Positions 11,201 to 22,002 of a DNA stretch of 64,000 nt are shown piece by piece. The number at the start of each line of letters is the position of its first letter. Within the stretch, counting starts at the first letter, position 1. The translations under genes and the position numbers were made by a program. The notes below the pieces were generated by a model. It was not told where the DNA came from. It did no database searches and saw nothing but the letters and a program-made list of their open reading frames with translations. Source of the stretch: Ascidia mentula (lineage: Eukaryota > Chordata > Ascidiacea > Phlebobranchia > Ascidiidae); the NCBI GenBank assembly GCA_947561715.1, contig OX387198.1:13516001-13580000 (forward strand). Reading direction: 5' to 3'.

Positions 11201-14167
11201 GATAAAGAGCTTTTGGGAAGTACTGTGCTATACTTACTGAGTGTGAGGCATGTCTCTTTCTTGATATCTCAAATTCTGTATCTAATTTGTTGCAGAACCT
11301 AATTGTTGGCAAAGAATGCCAAATGCTGTGTAATGAGGACGACTTAAATAAACACCCAGTACCTGTTGATCTGTTTGTTGTTGATGGTGAAATGAAAACA
11401 AATGTCAACAAGGAATTGGTTATGAATGGAGTTGCTTTGCCTTGCAAGACTGGAATGTTTAAATGGTAGTTGAATTGTATATCCATATCATTAATATAAA
11501 TATAGGATTGATTAAGCATCGTGCTTATTTACTAGTTAATTTCTTGCCAATTTACACATATTGTTGTTAAGGAATGCCATACTGCTGTTGATTGTTTATT
11601 TTTGTTGTTGTAAGTTTGCCTATAATAGCTCAACGCAGGGGCGTATCCAGGAATTTTTAATGGGGGGGTCCAAATTTTTTATGGAATTCCCCGATTTTCA
11701 GGTATAAACTAAGGTTAATTGTGGGCGAGAATCGCAAAATACGAACGCCGGTGTTCGCGCCAATCGTCATATAAACGGTGGCTTTCTGGCTTGCGCAATT
11801 GTGTAACGCTATGGGACACTCGATGCGAGGTTTTGCCGTATAGTGCTTGCGCCGTAGTGTTCTTACTACTGCTTTCAAAGTTTAACAACTAAACTAATTG
11901 ACTTTCACGCAAGTAAACCGCTTCCGCTTGTCATTGCAACGTGGCCACTGAAAAACGACGTTTCGTCCGTAAACTGACGAAAAATGACCTTTGTTTCGTA
12001 ACAATGCAACATGTTTGGTAACAATGCCAAGTTTTCTGTAACAATGCTCCCTGTTTGGAAACAATGGCGAATGCAAGCACGATGCGGTTTTCAGGTCAAC
12101 GTCAAAGAAAATTTCTGGTTTTCACGCGGATTTTGACAAAAAAATACAGTGGCGTTTGTTTAGTTATCAAAAAAGACCAAAATATTTCACAAAAGGGTGG
12201 GGTCCGGACCCCTCGCACCCCCCCCCCCCCTGGATACGCCCATGGCTCAACGAATGACGGACTGACCTAATGGTTTTACCATATTGTCCCATGCCCAGAA
12301 TGTACTTGTGTGGTCAACATAAGAATAGCCAAGATGTTAATATTGATAAAAATTTCCATGTTTATGAATCATGCCATCATGAAATCATGTGTTTGATTAA
12401 ATGACATATGCATTTTTCTTATTATACTGAAATTTGCCTTCTGAATATTTTACTGTTGGTTTGCCTCATGTTTTTTTTTCTCAGTGTGACAAACCAAACT
12501 TTCCAATTGGCCGAAAATTCAAACAACAACAAATCCGAATTCGAGACCATCAACTTGAAATCTTCTTCCCGCAAATCAACCTTGAAACCAGGGTTTCTTC
12601 GAGAAACTCACCACTCAGAGCCTTTAACCCCTAAAAAAGCGTCAAAATTAAAGAAACCTTGCATAAGCGATCTTATGGACCCAAGCACTCGCTACGGAAC
12701 CACTGACAATGATGAAAAATTTGATTTTCCGCTTGCTTCCACACCTGATGATAATTCCCTGGAGATTCAGGAAATTGTTGCACAAGAAAGTGGATTAAAC
12801 GTGGATGACTGTGCAGAAAGTCCTTTAAACAGATCCCTCAATGCAAAAGTAATGGAGCCAGTGGATGACGGAGATGTGTCTGATAAGTCTTTAGAATCAT
12901 CTCCTTTGGAAGCGGAAAGTTTTGAAAATGGTATATTTGATGATGCCGAACTGCACGAGGAAGTTGAGGTTGACTCTGAAAATGACTCGCATGTGGGAGA
13001 GACAATTTCTATTCATAATAATAATATGTGCAAGGAGCCGTTGCTCAGCCGACCTTCTTCTGCCAGCACAGCTAGCAACGAGCAGTGCAACATCCAGGAA
13101 ATTGAAACGAAAAATCACCCTAAACTTACGTCATCAACTGACGAGGAAGCATCTTCATCCATGAGCACACAACACAGTACACCAGACCCGCCAGAGTGTC
13201 CTTCAGCAAAAATCGACGCCGAACAAATTTCCCAGTCTGCTGCACCTAAATACAAAATCCTCAAGCCGAAATCGAGGATAGGAAAGACTCGTATTCCGAA
13301 ACCAGGCAGCCGTTTCCAATGCATCGTGACACATATTGAGAACTACAATATTTTGTATGTACGTCCAACTCCCGTTGAGGAACTGTGCCCAAGCGAGAAA
13401 GAGATATTGCGTCTCAAACAGTTGGAGGATTTCCGTCCAGGCACTCCGTGCGCCGCGCAGTTTACGGACGACGATCGTTGGTACAGAGCTGAGATAAGGA
13501 AATACTATCAGAGCCAGGGGCTCGCCAAGGTAAGCAATTTTGTGCATTATTATATACTTTTTACAACGAAAGTACTGAAACCTGGGGTAAAAGTATTTAA
13601 TTGTTTGTGATCGTGACCTTAATGAAATCTTGTGGCATGGGTGACAAAATTAAACGTTTATATTTTTTACCAGAAGGTTACAGTTCCTGGTAGTTGACGT
13701 TTTGAAACTGGCTTTTTCGTTAAAATCAAAATGTGTGCATGTCCTTCGGCGTGAGACAAATTTATTCTGCGCCGTTAAGTCAATTCAAGCAGTTGTGGAG
13801 ACAATCCACCATTTCTTCTAAAATTTTATTTGAGAAATGTTCAATTTAGGTAATATACGTCGATTACGGCGCCTGTGAAGTCGTGTCCGTCCAAGAACGT
13901 ATTCGAGTCCTCACTGCCGAACATCGAGAGCCCAGAGCACAAGCATTGAAATGTGTTCTGAGCGACATGCCCCATCCTGAAGAGATATACCTTCCAGAAA
14001 CGGCCGTCATTAATACACTGATAGCCCTCATCGGCCCCCAAGTGTTAACTTGTTCCGTCAAGTCTGTTCGGGGTGAAGACGTTTGCATTAAACTGTATTC
14101 GAACAACGATGGGAAACCTTGTCCCATTGTTGCACAGCTACTAACGGCTCTACATGTTACAGAGTAA
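2212..14167 (+). CDS. RNF17: RING finger, B-box and multi-Tudor protein, RNF17/TDRD4-like
   Basis: Nineteen exons: 2212-2820, 3038-3235, 3503-3634, 4445-4626, 5156-5342, 5616-5774, 5982-6212, 6703-6983, 7227-7370, 7865-8084, 8295-8390, 8893-9014, 9422-9591, 9893-10146, 10428-10538, 10603-10782, 11296-11465, 12485-13529, 13850-14167. They stay in frame for about 1602 residues, close to mammalian RNF17. Order: RING (CPKC...CGHTFCEKC...CPSC), two B-box-like zinc modules (CSEC...CLQCGVSFCAHC; CVKHNSLMEHYCVEDEKLIC), a coiled coil, then at least four extended Tudor repeats marked by IDYGNNE, VDYGNDD, LLDFGS and VDYGAC. Exon 18 holds a long acidic/Ser-rich linker. Family members work in germ granules, bind methyl-arginine tails of Piwi proteins and shape piRNA production. 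The start is the first ATG before the RING. The exon-14 acceptor (9893) was chosen because it alone keeps frame; an alternative near 9816 does not. Introns hold SINEs, a hammerhead repeat and a MITE. Confidence 0.9.
4685..4728 (+). repeat. degenerate hammerhead-repeat fragment in RNF17 intron 4
   Basis: Keeps stem II of the hammerhead core (GACCT-TTT-AGGTC) and the cleavage-side sequence CTGTCTGTAGCTC, but CTGATGA has become TTATTA and GAAA has become AAAA. Related to the intact copies at 7766 and 17412; predicted inactive. Confidence 0.6.
4851..5120 (+). repeat. tRNA-derived SINE, copy 1 (RNF17 intron 4)
   Basis: The tRNA-like head starts near 4964 (GAGCTCCTGTAGCTCAGTT), followed by the family tail ending in TGGCTGCAATGCATTGGC. 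The anticodon arm and T arm are damaged compared with the copy at 9218. The 110 bp upstream (GGTGGTGGAGATC... CACCAGTGTAC) match the upstream part of copy 2, so the element is larger than the tRNA-like part. It ends about 40 bp before RNF17 exon 5. Confidence 0.75.
7600..7822 (+). repeat. hammerhead-bearing dispersed repeat, copy in RNF17 intron 9
   Basis: About 220 bp. Shares with 17255-17510 the blocks TTGGCCATAGTG, CCTAGTTTGG, ACCACAAAGTGGAA and a complete 3' hammerhead core. 5'-truncated relative to that copy. It lies in the same orientation as the host gene. Confidence 0.75.
7766..7816 (+). ncRNA. hammerhead ribozyme (type I), sense in RNF17 intron 9
   Basis: Stem I GCTGCA (7766-7771) pairs with TGCAGC (7811-7816). 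Core CTGATGA is 7772-7778, stem II GAC/GTC closes an ATTTTAG loop (7779-7791), and GAAA starts at 7792. Stem III ACAG/CTGT encloses TGGCCAT. The site CTGTC ends at 7810, so cleavage would fall between 7810 and 7811. All invariant core bases of the family are present; stem II is short (3 bp). The 3' end is 48 nt from the acceptor of exon 10. Confidence 0.75.
9095..9395 (+). repeat. tRNA-derived SINE, best copy (RNF17 intron 12)
   Basis: Head at about 9218-9300 folds as a tRNA: acceptor strands AGCTCC/GGGAGCT, A box TAGCTCAGTTGG, anticodon stem TGGGC/GCCCA with loop CTGGTTA (anticodon GGT, Thr-like), and B box GTTCAAACCTC. The unrelated tail is shared with copies at 4964 and 55566. The 5' flank (GCAGGATCGCCCCAC, about 9113-9127) recurs inverted 3' of the 55.6-kb copy, so SINE and flanks form one composite element. 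It ends about 30 bp before exon 13. Confidence 0.85.
10938..10997 (-). repeat. short dispersed repeat with hammerhead-like half core
   Basis: On the minus strand it reads CTATTTGAATA...CTGATGATGCC...GGCGAAATATAT, matching 18939-19006 (+) and in part 17840-17880 (-). Lies in RNF17 intron 16, antisense to the gene. No convincing stem I here. Confidence 0.5.
11628..12252. mobile_element. hAT-type MITE with intact 8-bp target duplication (RNF17 intron 17)
   Basis: The element is 11636-12244 (609 bp). Its ends CAGGGGCGTATCCAGG and CCTGGATACGCCCATG are inverted repeats with one mismatch, flanked by the direct repeat GCTCAACG (11628-11635 and 12245-12252). An 8-bp duplication is the hAT hallmark. 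It has no coding capacity; G and C runs sit just inside the ends. Confidence 0.9.
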
Positions 14168-14461
14168 CGCAGCAACAACAAATTGATAGTCAAAGTGTTT
14201 ATTTGTCCAATGTTCCATTCCCTTTGTTTTCAGTTTCACACAATTATGTTGATCTGCACGTGTCATCTGTGCTGTGATATTTGTGGTTTTCTCTTCGATT
14301 CGTTCTTGTTTTTTCTTTCTGTTTACACAACCGTGGTGGTCGTCGAATACATTCCTGCAAATTTGTGTGGCGCTGTTTTGTGAGACTTTTATTCCTTGCC
14401 GATAGTACATATTTCATCTTAACTGCTATTATAGCCTTTTAACCGAAGCAGGGTCGTTTAT

Positions 14462-14515
14462 AGTCGCACCAAGCTACACTGATAAAAACAGTGGCCATCT
14501 GTATGCAGCTCAGAG
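14462..14515 (+). repeat. hammerhead-repeat fragment lacking stem II
   Basis: Downstream of RNF17. AGCTACACTGATA runs straight into AAACAGTGGCCATCTGT and ATGCAGCTC: stem I, stem III and the site region remain, but the stem II arm is deleted and the site is TGTA, not GTC. Predicted inactive. Confidence 0.6.
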
Positions 14516-14882
14516 ATTAAATCAGGGGCGTCCCACCTGTTTTGGCTAACATGAAAGTAAGGATGTTGCAAAACAAAATTACTCTGAATTTAAATCCTAA
14601 TAATTGCCTTTGGGTATTCAGTCAAATCAAAATATTTGTGACGTCAAAGCCGCGATCATAGTCTAGTTGATGAAACTCTCACAAACCAAACGAGTCGAAG
14701 TCAATAATTACTTTTGCAATTCCACAACCATGGTAACTATAGCAAACTTAAATAAGTTAATGCACACGTAGAAAGTAATTGGCGACGAAAAAGAATTTGC
14801 AGCACAGTTGGTAAAAAAAAACATTGTTGGCTTGCATGCAAATCAAACCCCAGTCGGATCAACGCTTGTGAAATTTTATGTG

Positions 14883-15510
14883 TTAAGGAAAAAAAATACT
14901 CTCGCAAAAAAAGACCGATATTCTAATTATCTGGTATGTACACCTACGTATAAACGCCTGGACACCATTCATAGCACCAGATATAGATGCTTCCCCATCA
15001 TAATCTTGACCTCTTAATGCACCTAAATCAACGCGCCAAGAAGCCAGTGGCTGGAGAATGGTGTTTCTAAGATCTCGGGCTGTCAAATCTGTAACGTTGA
15101 CAAAGCCTAAAAAGTCATCTCTCAGAATGGGAACATCGGCTGTATCGTCCACATACAGGGCACTAATAAACATTTGCTCGTTGTCGGAGATACAAGTGAC
15201 CTCATCTGATCTGCCAATACCGAAAAAAACCTGCATTGTATTTCCCCTCAACAACGATTACAGACCTGAGCATTTCCCTAATAATATTCACTAATTCATT
15301 TTGTATTAAACCACTGGTATACATGGCATTAAGCTCCCATTTCCAGATGCTGCCTGAGGTCATCGTCATCAGAGTCCGCTCGAAATTGCAGTAATGTACA
15401 AAAGTTTCTTTCATTGCGAAAGGTTTTGCATCTACAAAAAAAAACACTGAAGCACTTTGTCGGCACCCACACGCTAAACGAGAGCAAGCTTGGTGCTGTC
15501 CGCCAACCAA
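14883..15510 (-). pseudogene. hAT-family (DUF4371/ZMYM1-like) transposase relic
   Basis: Two overlapping minus-strand reading frames recover the middle of a DUF4371-type hAT transposase. One has NAMYTSGLIQNELVNIIREM (15300s). The other has SDNEQMFISALYVDD...FLGFVNVTDLTARDL and then LRGQDYDGEASISGAMNGVQ, matching the family block (L)RGQGYDGA.NMSG...GVQA. A frameshift near 15235 separates them and both ends are missing, so it is a dead fragment. No terminal inverted repeats were identified. Confidence 0.75.
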
Positions 15511-16700
15511 CGGCTATTCAATAATCAGCACGCCAACATGGAATGGGTCAGAGTTGGAGTTGACTGTTGTCTGGCCACAGCTGTTCGGACGTTCTTTTCA
15601 ACAGCGAGGCTTTGCATTGCCAACAAAAAATGTGGTCAGTCGTGACTGTTTGGTGGGCAGTTCGGAATTGCTTATCCCTCATGGTATTTTTTGTTTGCAA
15701 ATTTACCTTGCGGGTACTACGTTGTGTTGTTGGCAAAAAAAACATTACAATCGTCTGTCATTGTGACTTGTCTATTATTTGCTAACAAATGGCTCTCTTT
15801 TTTTGTTGCAGAATATAAAGTCGCGTGCCAATTTTTGTGTGCTGAATATGGTGTAGCCTACAATTAAGTTCTTTATACGATTCTTCGTAAAATCAAGTCG
15901 AGCCCTTTCCTTTAAAATAAAAGCAAGTGCAACAAATATGTTGTTTATCTGACGCACTTGTTTTGTTTGGAAACGTAACACAACGTGAACCTCACTTCAT
16001 TCGAACACAGCACATATAAGGATGTGCGTCGTCAGCTCTGGTACAACTGATATATCATTTTATCGAATTATTATAGTAAAAACAAAAACAGGAAATACTC
16101 GAACAAATATTGAACCCTCTTTTTCCTGGATACGCCAATGTACTCAACAAAATTATTCGAATGAATTTAATTGACCAAAAATTACAAGAAGCAATGGTAC
16201 AACAAGATACGCCAGTGAATTTGTTACCCCACAAAATAAGCTCAGCAATAAAGCTCTGACAATAAACATCAGTTGTTCAACTGGGATTTGTAGGCCTAAA
16301 TAATAACGAACATTTAAATTCAGTACAGTTTAATAGTTTTTTCGAAAGTAACATTAGGGTCTGCTATAGCTAAAAAAGTTATGCAGGCTTCTGCTATAAC
16401 ACTGTGCTATTGCAGTCAAGCATTCAGCTAATTAGGTCAAAACTTGATCCAAAGCATAATGGTTTGCAATATAGAATCAATTGTGTAATGAATTGAGGTA
16501 GTACCACCGCCTTTAACCCTATACCATCAAAAGAATTTAAAGGTAGCCAACATTTCCAGAAACAGTATGGTTTCTGCAACATCAATTGTCATCCAGCATT
16601 TAGCCATGAATATTTGTGTAGTAAATACGTGACACACTCTTCTTTACAAACTTGGCACTGGACTTTTTCGTGGAATATCAGTTTAATTACAGTCATGTGA
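15511..16700. other. intergenic, nothing recognised
   Basis: AT-rich spacer between the transposase relic and the 3' end of NFS1. Only short reading frames without recognisable motifs are present. Confidence 0.4.
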
Positions 16701-19700
16701 TCAGTGCTGTGTCCACTGGATCTTGGAGAGATCGATTCCCTCCTGTTCCATCTCCCAGAGTGGACTTATAGCTCTCAGTTTGTTAACTTCGTCGATCACG
16801 CGATCAACTGTGAAGTCCACTTCTTCCTCTGTGGTAAAACGCCCGATGCCAAATCTGAATAAAAAACAATAAGAATTTAGCTAAGCAGGAATATCGTGAT
16901 ACATTTTTCTAGTTATGGTAAGACTTCATGTTTTGAGTTGACCATTTTTGCCACAGTATCTTTTAATAAGTGGTAAATTAACTATTGTTTTCCACTGCTA
17001 TCCTTATCAAAAAATTAAATCAACAAGCTTATGATGAAAGGTAAAGTAAAATCAATCATGCTTTGTTAAAGCTACCAACAATATTCCATGTAACTACGAT
17101 ATGTCCAAATCATATTATATGCGCAAAAGAGCCATAATAATCAATGAGAGCTGCAGACAGGGTGTATACATGCAGCTCTCATTGATTATTATGGCTCTTT
17201 TGCGCATATAATATGATTTGGGTGAAAGCCGAGCCGATAGCGCTATTGGGTCCCTAACAGTTGTTTTGGCCATAGTGCGCTCCACGTGGTTCGTCTGTGT
17301 TGATTGATACCTAGTTTGGTACCCAACATATCGACGATTGTCCGAAAGGTACCACAAAGTGGAAATCTGTGTGCCTGCTAGTCTACCAGCTAGCACAGTG
17401 CCACATCAACAGCTGCACTGATGAGACCTTACAGGTCGAAACAGTGCGTGTATACACCCTGTCTGCAGCTCTCATTGATTATTATGGCTCTTTTGCGCAT
17501 ATAAAGGGCGTTTGCATTATGACGACCGACCTGATAGATGAGTGGGCAAGGACATCATCTGATCCAATTGCTCTTAACACATAAGAAGGTTCGAGTGATG
17601 CTGAAGTGCAGGCACTGCCCGATGAAAGTGCAACTTGCTTTAATGCCATCAACAAACTTTCACCTTCAATGTGAGAAAATGAGAGGTTGATGCAACCTAA
17701 ACAAAGAGAAAATGGAAGACTTTGCTGTGCATGATTAGATTATGCAATAATTTTGATCAGTTTCGGAAACTAAACAAGAGTAACATATGATCAGCGTCAA
17801 TATATGTCATCTTTTATCAAACAGAAATATTAATTTTACCTATTGGCATCATCGGTTACTGTCATATTCAAATAGATTCTATTTTGAAAAAAGACCTCAT
17901 ATACTGACACTCAGTGGGGATCTAGGGGGTGTGTTTTGGTGTCAGAACATGCACAAACACCAACTAAAAGGTCTTGTGTTTCACGGAAGTTGTTCGATAT
18001 TTCTCCCAACTATTATAATGTGCTACCTGTTTTTTAAAGCTGAATTTGCATGCTAACGGTTTCATTAATTAGGTACCGAAACCGAACATCTCCCTTAAAT
18101 TTTTTCTAGAACTGCCGCTGCTAACACTGATTTTTTGTTACTCTTTTCTGGGTTCTCTGAATACATGATACACTAAAAGACAGATCCGTTGAACAATAAC
18201 ATACTACTCAGGCTGATTCCTGAAGTCATTTCCTCTTGTATTTGAGATCAGGGTAAGTTAAAAAATTTCTGTATTGCAGCTTGAAAGTACTTTGATAAAC
18301 TAAAAGTGTGGCTTGCAGTGCAAAACATGGAAGACTACAGGAAGAATGGTTTTTAAAGAACTTGGAAAAATCCAATTCTACAGAACAACAAATCCCAAAA
18401 AAAGGAAACAGACAGTCTGAGAAAGGAGAACTGTTTGGATTTTTTATGTGATCTGCAAATGTAGATATAACATAGAATATCAGAGATAGGAAATTGAAGC
18501 CAACAAACTTCGCCCCTACAGACCATTGAATACTAACCTGGGTAAGTAGAGTCATCATCACCGTTCCATATGACCCCAGAAAGAGCACTTTGGATTTTGT
18601 CCCTTAATCGATGTGATAGATGGTCGATGTGCACTCTGTCAAACTCCATGTCATTTTCACATATTCTACATGCTTCTCCCAATCCAATTATCAAGGGTGC
18701 TGGTGCCGTTCCACTCCGCAATCCTCTCTGCATTCAAAATTACATTTATCGGTTTATGTAAACGAATTATGTTGGTGAAGGTCACAGACATGTTGCTGAT
18801 GTACAAAAGGGGCTCTTTTAGCAGTAAACATATTCATTGTCATGCCGTCACACAGCTTTGTCACTATACAGCAAATGTTAAAATAAAAATAAAACATTAA
18901 AATAGGTGATTAGTAAATCAAATCTGGATCAAGTGCGCTCTATTTGAATAAGTTTTGGTAAATGGAGAAACTGATGATGCCGTTTTAGGCGAAATATATT
19001 TTTCTCTAAATAAGTCGATCTGAGCTGTCTGAAGATCGCTGTGTTTGGATTTTAATACATTATACATTAAAATAGGATGTTTTTTACACGTTTTTCTTCA
19101 TATTTGGGCATTACTGGCACAAGTAACCACAGACTAGAAATGGCTAGCAAGCATGACCCAGGCTTTGGTAAGAAAATGCACATAAACACTCTGTGTAACA
19201 GATTGCAAACTACATGAAAAAAATAGTTTATAATTGAGTGCCAAACATCTAATCAGACATGTTTGTTTCAATTCCTACTTTTCATCTCCTATCATATTTA
19301 TTTTATTCAGCACTCTTGGTTTTCCCAGTTGTTCTTTTCACATTAAAATTCATGTCCTTTTTATCACCTCTTGTCCTCCACCGCTCTGCAAAGGTTCCAA
19401 TCGGACTCGAGGTCTTCGTCTGACATACAATGCACCAATTCCTTTAGGTCCATAGATTTTGTGTCCGCTGATCGACATCAGGTCTATCTTCATTTCATTT
19501 ACATCTATTGGAATTTTGCCAACGGCCTGAAACATTGTAATGGTTACAGTTTAAAAAACTGTTTTGTATGCTAAGCATTGTTTCACTAGCCATGAGGCAA
19601 TTTCACCCCCAATATTGTGTACACTGTGCAGGCTCACCTGTGCAGCATCAGTATGTAGAAACACTTTCCTTTCTCTGCACATTGCCCCGATATCAGCAAT

Positions 19701-21013
19701 TCGTTGTTTTACGCCTATCTCATTGTTGACAAACATTATTGAAACTAAAGATGTATCATCTTGAAAGGCGTTTTCCAAGTCTTTGAGGTCAATCAATCCA
19801 TTGCTCTGTTAATGCAAAACACATTACCATTTCATTGCTTTCTTGCCCCAAAAACAAAAGCTGTCCACGTTTAAATTTGGTCAACAGCTTTAAACAGACC
19901 TTGACAGGAAGATATGTGACTTTAAATCCCTCGTTTTCCATAGCTCTGCATGAATCAAGGACACATTTGTGTTCAATTTGTGATGTAATGATATGGCGCT
20001 TTCTTGATCTGCATTTTAACAATGTTAGTGGTGCTTTTGCCCATGTGGCTTATGTAGAATGTTAATATCTTACGCATAAAATCTTGACACCCCTTTCACT
20101 GCCAGATTGTTAGACTCTGTAGCACCACTTGTAAAAATAATTTCTCGTGAATCAGCCTGCAATTATAAAATTCACTTTGTTTATGATTTTTTTGCAGTGT
20201 GAGTGCCTAAAAAGACAACCTAATGGATTAACGTAATTGCCCATGATACACATTAAACACAAAGCTGCACAAGAAAAGGATACCAGTTATTGAAATAATG
20301 CCTTACTGCAATTATTTCCTATGCAATGAAAGAGGTCAGCCAACAAAACATACAAATAAGAATGTAATACCACATAAAAATGTAACGTCAATGGCACCTT
20401 TACTAAACTTGCAACTTGTTCTCTAGCAACATCCATGGCATGTTCTGCTTGCCAGCCATAAGCATGTGTTCTGCTGTGTGGGTTTCCATAATAACTTACA
20501 AGATACGGTAACATTTTGTCAAGAACTCTAGGGTCCATCGGTGTGGTGGCCTAAAACAATCATTCAGAGTTCTGGGATTTGTCCAAAAGAAAGGAAATTA
20601 TGTAAATAAATGTTGAAACCCACAATAGGTTGGCAAAGTTTTTCCAATGCAACAAATGTTCCAAACCGTAAACTACATTCCAATATGGCTACAACTACAA
20701 GGATATAACCAATACCTGAATTTCAGTATTTAACTGGAGCATTTAAAAATGATTTAACCATTGCAGCACAATTGATGCTCTATAGATGGTAGTTTATTTG
20801 TTATTATCTCATTTAAACTTAAATTGTAGCAAGGGTAGATATTTAAACCTGTGCATCCAAATATATGGGTCTGATGTTTTCATTCCATTCTGTATGTCCC
20901 TTGTCGATCGTTGCTTGAGCAACACTCTTGCTATTATTTCTCACTGAGGGAATTGTCCAGTCTCGACAATTTCGATTTAAAAAGCTGCATGCATTCTTAA
21001 GCAACTTTGTCAT
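16701..21013 (-). CDS. NFS1: mitochondrial cysteine desulfurase
   Basis: PLP enzyme that takes sulfur from cysteine for iron-sulfur cluster assembly, working with ISD11, acyl-carrier protein and ISCU in mitochondria. Nine exons (descending): 21013-20849, 20550-20398, 20156-20074, 20008-19900, 19805-19638, 19526-19368, 18727-18538, 17696-17531, 16854-16701; all phases agree and give 448 residues (human NFS1 is similar). Visible: a basic, Ser/Asn-rich N-terminal presequence, [44 protein letters not shown], the PLP lysine in [10 protein letters not shown], the catalytic cysteine in [17 protein letters not shown], and the C-terminal [21 protein letters not shown] chose [10 protein letters not shown] as start; an in-frame upstream Met at 21073 would add 20 residues. 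Intron 8 contains the hammerhead repeat in antisense. The exon-8 donor (GTCGGT) is non-consensus but is confirmed by the HSSIR/FGIGRF join. Confidence 0.95.
17104..17222. repeat. near-perfect 51-bp inverted repeat (foldback) in NFS1 intron 8
   Basis: The left arm ends GAGAGCTGCA, a 15-nt spacer (GACAGGGTGTATACA) follows, and the right arm begins TGCAGCTCTCATTG. The arms continue through GGCTCTTTTGCGCATATAAT without mismatch that I can see. The right arm begins at the base that is 3' of the hammerhead cleavage site in the copy 290 bp downstream. Confidence 0.9.
17173..17510 (+). repeat. full-length hammerhead-bounded repeat unit (about 291 bp) plus start of a second
   Basis: TGCAGCTCTCATTGATTATT...GCGCATATAA occurs at 17173 and again at 17464, 291 bp apart. 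The body between has the same blocks as the 7.6-kb copy. Each unit therefore starts just after a hammerhead cleavage site, as expected of ribozyme-delimited retroelement or satellite units. No coding capacity. Confidence 0.8.
17412..17469 (+). ncRNA. hammerhead ribozyme (type I), best copy
   Basis: Stem I GCTGCA (17412-17417) pairs with TGCAGC (17464-17469). CTGATGA is 17418-17424. Stem II GACCT/AGGTC (17425-17437) is a perfect 5-bp stem with loop TAC, and GAA is 17438-17440. Stem III starts ACAG and closes with CTGT, with an inner GTGT/ACAC helix. The site GTC ends at 17463. All core positions of the hammerhead consensus are intact. Antisense to NFS1. Confidence 0.85.
17840..17880 (-). repeat. 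fragment of the CTATTTGAATA/GATGATGCC repeat
   Basis: The minus strand reads CTATTTGAATATGACAGTAA then CCGATGATGCC. Partial match to the repeats at 10938 and 18939; in NFS1 intron 7. Confidence 0.4.
18939..19010 (+). repeat. repeat with second hammerhead-like core
   Basis: GAGAAA (18965-18970) could pair as stem I with TTTCTC (19001-19006). Between lie CTGATGA (18971), GCC-GTTTTA-GGC as stem II, and GAAA (18991). One extra T sits between the core and stem II, and stem III would be a single pair, so activity is doubtful. Confidence 0.4.
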
Positions 21014-22002
21014 TGTGCTATAAATTTTGTTATGTAACGTTAAATCTGCAAAAAGACTATCCGCAATCACCATTAATTGAAAATTAATTTAACAAAAAAG
21101 TTGCCCATTCATGGTTCCAACTTTGCATCAATTCAATATATTTTTCTCGTCTCATTACCAAATACAATTTAATGTAATTTTTGCACAAAATTAACGAGAA
21201 CCGACCAGCTAAGAACCAAAAGCGGTTGTGAAAACGCTGTCTGGAGAAAGTGGATGAATTAAATTAAATTCTGAAGGAATACATGTTGAGAAAGAAGAAA
21301 TCGTGATTGTTGTGGTGGAAGGTAACGAAAGCAGTAAAAAAGTTAACACACACAAAATCAAACCAAAAAAAGCATTGATGCATCATCAATGTGTTTGCAT
21401 ACGTTTAGGTAAAGCAGAAATTATCGAAAAATGTAGGTAGCCTACCTAAATGCGAAAAACTTGGGAGTGAATTAATCTGATCATAACTGCGCATGCGCGC
21501 GTCTTGCTGCAACTCAATCTGAATTACCACTAATGATGAACGCAGTTGTGTTCGAAAGTCAGCTCAATGAGCATAATAGCTTTGGCATTTATGTTCGGAA
21601 TAGTAAGTACCAATCACAAAAAAATTTTCCCACTAACGAAATTACCGCGGCGCTCACGCGTTTTGTTAAATAACTCCTTTTGTAAACCGATGCATTTTTT
21701 CAGTTAATCTTTACCTGCAGCATTTTGACGTGAAACCCATTGATGACGCGAAGTCGGAACTACGAATAGTTGCAATGACATCGTGCAAAGTTCCAATAAA
21801 TACCAGACGATATTTTCAGAAAGCGAACCATTGACAAGCACAAAAACAACATGACATGCAAACGAACAAAAATATCACGTGGTAGAAATAAAAAACAATG
21901 ACCATAGAATTTTAAAAAAGTTTTTAAAGTGGCAATGGGGGTGTTTTAAATCTATTTTTTGTCAAAAAGGATTTCAGCGGTAGGTAAAACACTTTGGTTA
22001 CA

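Noticed and set aside
17531..17696. Disruption of NFS1 exon 8 by the ribozyme repeat
   Set aside because: Reading through gives stops, but a donor at 17530 joins HSSIR to FGIGRF correctly, so the repeat is intronic.
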